NCBI RefSeq assembly: GCF_022437945.1
Contig: NZ_CP092535.1
Coordinates: 3,968,001-4,032,000, forward strand
Direction of reading: 5' to 3'
From: Nocardioides sp. TF02-7
Lineage (GTDB): Bacteria; Actinomycetota; Actinomycetes; Propionibacteriales; Nocardioidaceae
DNA: 64,000 nucleotides
Positions 61,213 through 64,000 of this stretch are shown here, in pieces. Below the pieces are notes generated by a model. It was given only the letters and a program-made list of their open reading frames with translations. It was not told where the DNA came from and made no database searches. The number at the start of each line of letters is the position of its first letter. The first letter of the stretch is position 1. Both the position numbers and the translations under genes were made by a program.

Positions 61213-61723
61213 GTGGGCCCTGGACGAGCTCGAGCGCCTGGTGGCGGCACAGTGGGACGCGCTGTACCGCCTGGCACGGCTGCTCGCCGGGGCGGACACC
61301 ACCGCGGACGACGTGCTCCAGGCGGCGCTGCTGAGGGCGGTCAGGTCGCACCGCGCCGTGCTGGCAGCGGACGCGCCGGTGGCCTACCTGCGCCGCATCG
61401 TCACCACCACGGCGGTGGACGAGGCGGCCCGCGCGGCCCGGCGCCGGCGGGAGCAGCGGGCCGACGGCACCGACCACGCGCACGACCCGACGCTCGACGT
61501 CGACTCTCGCGGTGAGCTCTGGCCGCTGGTCGCGGCACTCCCACCTCGCCAGCGGGCCGTGGTGGTGCTGCGCTTCTACGAGGACCTGTCCGAGCGCGAG
61601 ATCGCCGCGGTCCTCGGGTGCCGTCCTGGCACGGTGAAGTCGCAGGGTGCCGCTGCGATGGCCAAGCTGCGGCAGGCGCTCGCCGCCGCTCCGGTCGGGA
61701 AGGGGGAGAGCCGTGACCGCTGA
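61213..61723 (+). CDS. RNA polymerase ECF sigma factor (SigE family), one frame break
   Basis: About 169 residues. Region 2 is WDALYRLARLLAGADTTADD followed by VLQAALLRAV; region 4 is LPPRQRAVVVLRFYEDLSER followed by EIAAVLGCRPGTVKSQGAAA. GTG 61213 joins to LDELERLVAAQ only if one base of the GGGCCC at 61215-61220 is removed; otherwise the start is GTG 61241. Its stop lies beyond the start of the next gene (overlap), so the pair is coupled. Confidence 0.82.
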
Positions 61724-62850
61724 GCTGGAGCGGGAGGTGAGGGAGACGCTGCGCCGGGTCGCCCGTGTGACCGACGTCCCTCCCGTCCCCGAGCTGCCTC
61801 GGCCGGCGCACGGCGCCCGCCGGCGGGCGGGAGTCGTCGCCGTCGCCGCGGCGGCGGTGGCGGCCGCCGTGGTCGTCCCTGCCGTGCTCGGCGACGACGC
61901 GGACCGGCCTGTCGAGCGGCCGGCGCCGCCGTTCGCGGGCCTGCCGACGGGTCCGCCGCCGCGGGTCCCGTACGCCGCTGGCGGCACGTCCGTCGTCGAG
62001 GGGGGACCGCGCGATCGAGCTCGAGGATGACGTCGAGGCGATCCACGGCAACCTGGTCTGGGACGCCGACACGGGTGCGATCCACCGGGTGCGCGCCGAC
62101 GGCGTGGTCCTGGTCGCCGCGGACGCGACCGGACCGCCGGTGACGGACAGCACGACCACCTGGCTCGAGGGCGAGGAGGTCGTGCGCGGCACCGGCCGCC
62201 GGCAGCAGCGCCAGCCGCTCCCGGCCGGGTGCTGCGACGACGCCGAGGTGGTGGGGGTCGACGTGGACATGGATCCGGACGTCCTCGTCGCCGGTGCCGA
62301 CGGCGCCTGGTTGTGGGACACGTACGAGGGCCGCGAGGGATCGGTCGCGCCGCCGCCTGACACCGACGAGTGGGTGTGGCCGGTCGGCGGACTGCGCGGC
62401 AGGCTGGTCGCGACCGGCTCGGGGTCCGAGGTCCTCGTCGAGCACCCGGGCGGTCGCTGGGGCTGGGGGTACGTCGGCGGGCCGCGCGACCCGGGCAGCG
62501 ACGCTCCGGTCCGCTACCGCGAGCAGGAGCGGGTCACGGCCGAGCGGGTCTGGCTCACTCTGCCGGCGGTCGTGGCCGTCGAGCCGGGCGGGCGGCTGGT
62601 CGTGCTCAGGACCCGTGTCCGGTACGACGGCGTCGGACATGCGTGGCGTGCGCCCACCGGTCAGTCCGCCGAGCTCGAGCTGCCCGCCGGCCTCCGCGTC
62701 CACGGTGTCGTGGGGGAGGAGCGCACCACCGTCCTCGTCGACGCGACCGACGACGCCGGGCGGCGGGCCTGGGTGCGCTGCCACGTCCGCACCCTCAGCT
62801 GTGAGGTCGCGGCCGGGCTCGGGCCGGACGACGTCGTGCCGACGCGCTGA
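61713..62850 (+). CDS. Membrane-anchored partner of the sigma factor, one frame break
   Basis: About 378 residues from GTG 61713, overlapping the sigma gene. The N-terminus is a short cytoplasmic helix (TAELEREVRETLRRVARV), followed by a Pro/Arg linker, one membrane helix (AGVVAVAAAAVAAAVVVPAV) and, after an extra G near 61998, a large outside domain rich in beta strands. The position and topology fit an anti-sigma factor or sensor, but I see no zinc-binding ASD motif. No known domain recognised outside. Confidence 0.6.
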
Positions 62851-62896
62851 GCGAGCCCCGCGGGTGCCGCAACGTGGCGCATCGCCAGCGCCGAGC

Positions 62897-63506
62897 TCAG
62901 CGCAGGATCAGCCGGACCGCGGTCTCCATGTGCTGCGCCGTCTCGGGAGCCGTGGAGCGGCCGGTCACCCACGCGACGAGGGCGGAGAGCCAGACGTCGC
63001 CGATCACGCGGGCGAGCACCACGTCCTCGTCGGTGATCGCGTCGTCGTCAGCCGCTGTGCCGTGCATGGCGTGGGTGACGATCGACGTCATCGACATCCC
63101 GACGGTGTGGATCTCGGCGGCGACGGTGCTGTCGGCGAACATGAACGCGCGGGTGAGCGCCTCCGTCAGCCGGGGGGTCGCCCTGCATGCCGCGGGTGAG
63201 ACGCTTGAGCACGTAGAGCACCCGGTCGGCCGACGTGTCGCCGGGGATCTCGCGGCTCTGCAGCCGCTGCTGCGCCTCGCCGAGCTGGCGGGCCAGGGCG
63301 GAGACGAGCAGGTGGATCTTGGACGGGAAGTAGCGGTAGAGCGTCCCGAGTGCGACGTCGGCCTGCTCGGCGACCGCGCGCATCTGCACGGCGTCGAAGC
63401 CGCCTTCCTTGGCGAGCTGGTAGGTGGCGTCGAGGATCCGCTTGCGGCGGTCGCGCTGTGCGGCGCTCCCGGGCTCGTCGGTCGTCAGCGATTGAGGGGT
63501 GGTCAC
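62897..63506 (-). CDS. kstR: TetR-family cholesterol catabolism repressor KstR, one frame break
   Basis: About 202 residues from GTG 63506 with AGGAG upstream. The N-terminal region SAAQRDRRKRILDATYQLAK, then FDAVQMRAVAEQADVALGTL, YRYFPSKIHLLVSALARQLG and LTEALTRAFMFAD match M. tuberculosis KstR (Rv3574) closely as I remember it. An extra C near 63177 breaks the frame at QGDPRLTEAL. KstR represses sterol uptake and ring-degradation genes until a steroid CoA ester releases it. Four KstR-type operators lie in this window, one upstream of this gene. Confidence 0.88.
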
Positions 63507-63647
63507 TACCTCTCCTGTACGACGGGTTTCGCGGTCGGAGTGGGCGTCACGTCGCTGGAATGCGCACCCGAGCCCGCTGGTGGGGTCGGACGGCTCACCG
63601 GTCGGTGGTGGTGGGGCCGCCCTCTATAGGCTACTGGGACGTCGACC

Positions 63648-63666
63648 ATGATAGGAACACGTTCCA
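63648..63666 (-). promoter_or_regulatory. KstR-type operator upstream of kstR
   Basis: GGAAC-ac-GTTCC (63655-63665 approximately) has the AAC-N2-GTT core with complementary arms; only the outer left T is missing. On the minus strand it abuts a -10-like TATCAT (63653-63648), about 140 bases before the kstR start, consistent with autorepression. It could also act on the glycosyltransferase gene on the other strand. Confidence 0.55.
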
Positions 63667-63753
63667 GTTCGACCTGCCGCGCTCCGCCTCGGAGCTCGGC
63701 GCCGCGACTCAGCGCCACGAGCCAGCGCCGGGATGAGGGAGAGGAGTGGGGGC

Positions 63754-64000
63754 ATGCGGATCGCACTGCTGTCCTACCGCAGCAAGCCGCACGTCGGGGG
63801 CCAGGGCGTCTACCTGCGTCACCTGAGCCGGGAGCTGGCGCGGCTGGGCCACACGGTCGAGGTGTTCTCCGGCCAGCCCTACCCCGAGCTCGACGAGGGC
63901 GTGCGGCTCACGAAGGTGCCCAGCCTCGACCTCTACCGGGAGCCCGACCCGTTCCGGGTGCCGGGGCTGCGCGAGTTCCGCGACCTGATCGACGTCCAGG
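63754..64000 (+). CDS. Glycosyltransferase family 4, N-terminal part (cut by window edge)
   Basis: ATG 63754 opens MRIALLSYRSKPHVGGQGVY followed by LRHLSRELARLGHTVEVFSG, the typical nucleotide-sugar-dependent GT4 N-terminal Rossmann fold with the GGQGVY loop. The frame is open to the window end. Acceptor and donor cannot be predicted from this part. Confidence 0.8.
   Translation, partial: MRIALLSYRSKPHVGGQGVYLRHLSRELARLGHTVEVFSGQPYPELDEGVRLTKVPSLDLYREPDPFRVPGLREFRDLIDVQ

Overview
This window is very GC-rich DNA from an actinobacterium. The family content (Mce4/YrbE transport operon, KstR, F420-dependent enzymes, LigB-type ligase, fadA2/fabG4/MaoC cluster, many GTG starts and leaderless promoters of the form TANNNT followed 6-8 nt later by the start codon) fits a Nocardioides-like or related soil actinobacterium; that genus-level placement is inference.

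Layout. 1-7.3 kb is accessory DNA: the 5' end of a lipoprotein gene, a MobF relaxase-helicase (TraA type), a small membrane protein, a membrane-anchored cyclophilin, and an HTH regulator followed by a remnant of an AbiEii-like nucleotidyltransferase. 7.3-15.5 kb holds a secreted GH16 glycosidase, an ABC-F ribosome-protection ATPase with a promoter and short upstream ORF resembling macrolide-sensing leaders, a RibD/DHFR-like reductase, an ABC-2 exporter (ATPase plus two permeases) and a divergent ABC exporter. 15.5-33 kb is largely core metabolism: aconitase, small lipoproteins, an Erm-type rRNA methyltransferase with the same promoter layout as the ABC-F gene, a LuxR-type ATPase regulator, NUDIX, SMP-30-like protein, dxs, a lipoprotein peptidase, a PAC2 protein, tesB, and MaoC/FabG4 facing fadA2. 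34.6-35.1 kb contains three tandem copies of a ~143-bp stem-loop repeat. 35-46 kb has two TetR regulators, ATP-dependent DNA ligase, a DNA glycosylase, a phospholipase-D protein, uvrB, an MFS carrier and a channel-like protein.

46.3-63.5 kb is a steroid uptake and catabolism block: yrbE4AB-mce4ABCDEF and two Mce-associated genes, then a flavoprotein reductase, an F420/FMN split-barrel enzyme, a 3Fe-4S ferredoxin, Hsd4A-like and second SDR, a divergent LLM F420 oxidoreductase, an ECF sigma factor with its partner, and kstR itself. Four KstR-type operators (AAC-N2-GTT core) each touch or overlap a -10 box, so one repressor appears to control import, redox chemistry and itself. The window ends in a GT4 glycosyltransferase.

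Data quality: by my reading about 55 single-base indels, nearly all in G or C runs, break the frames of about 30 genes, including the housekeeping genes acnA, dxs and uvrB. They are most simply sequencing or assembly errors. I give each such gene as one feature from its inferred start to its true stop and name the break points.
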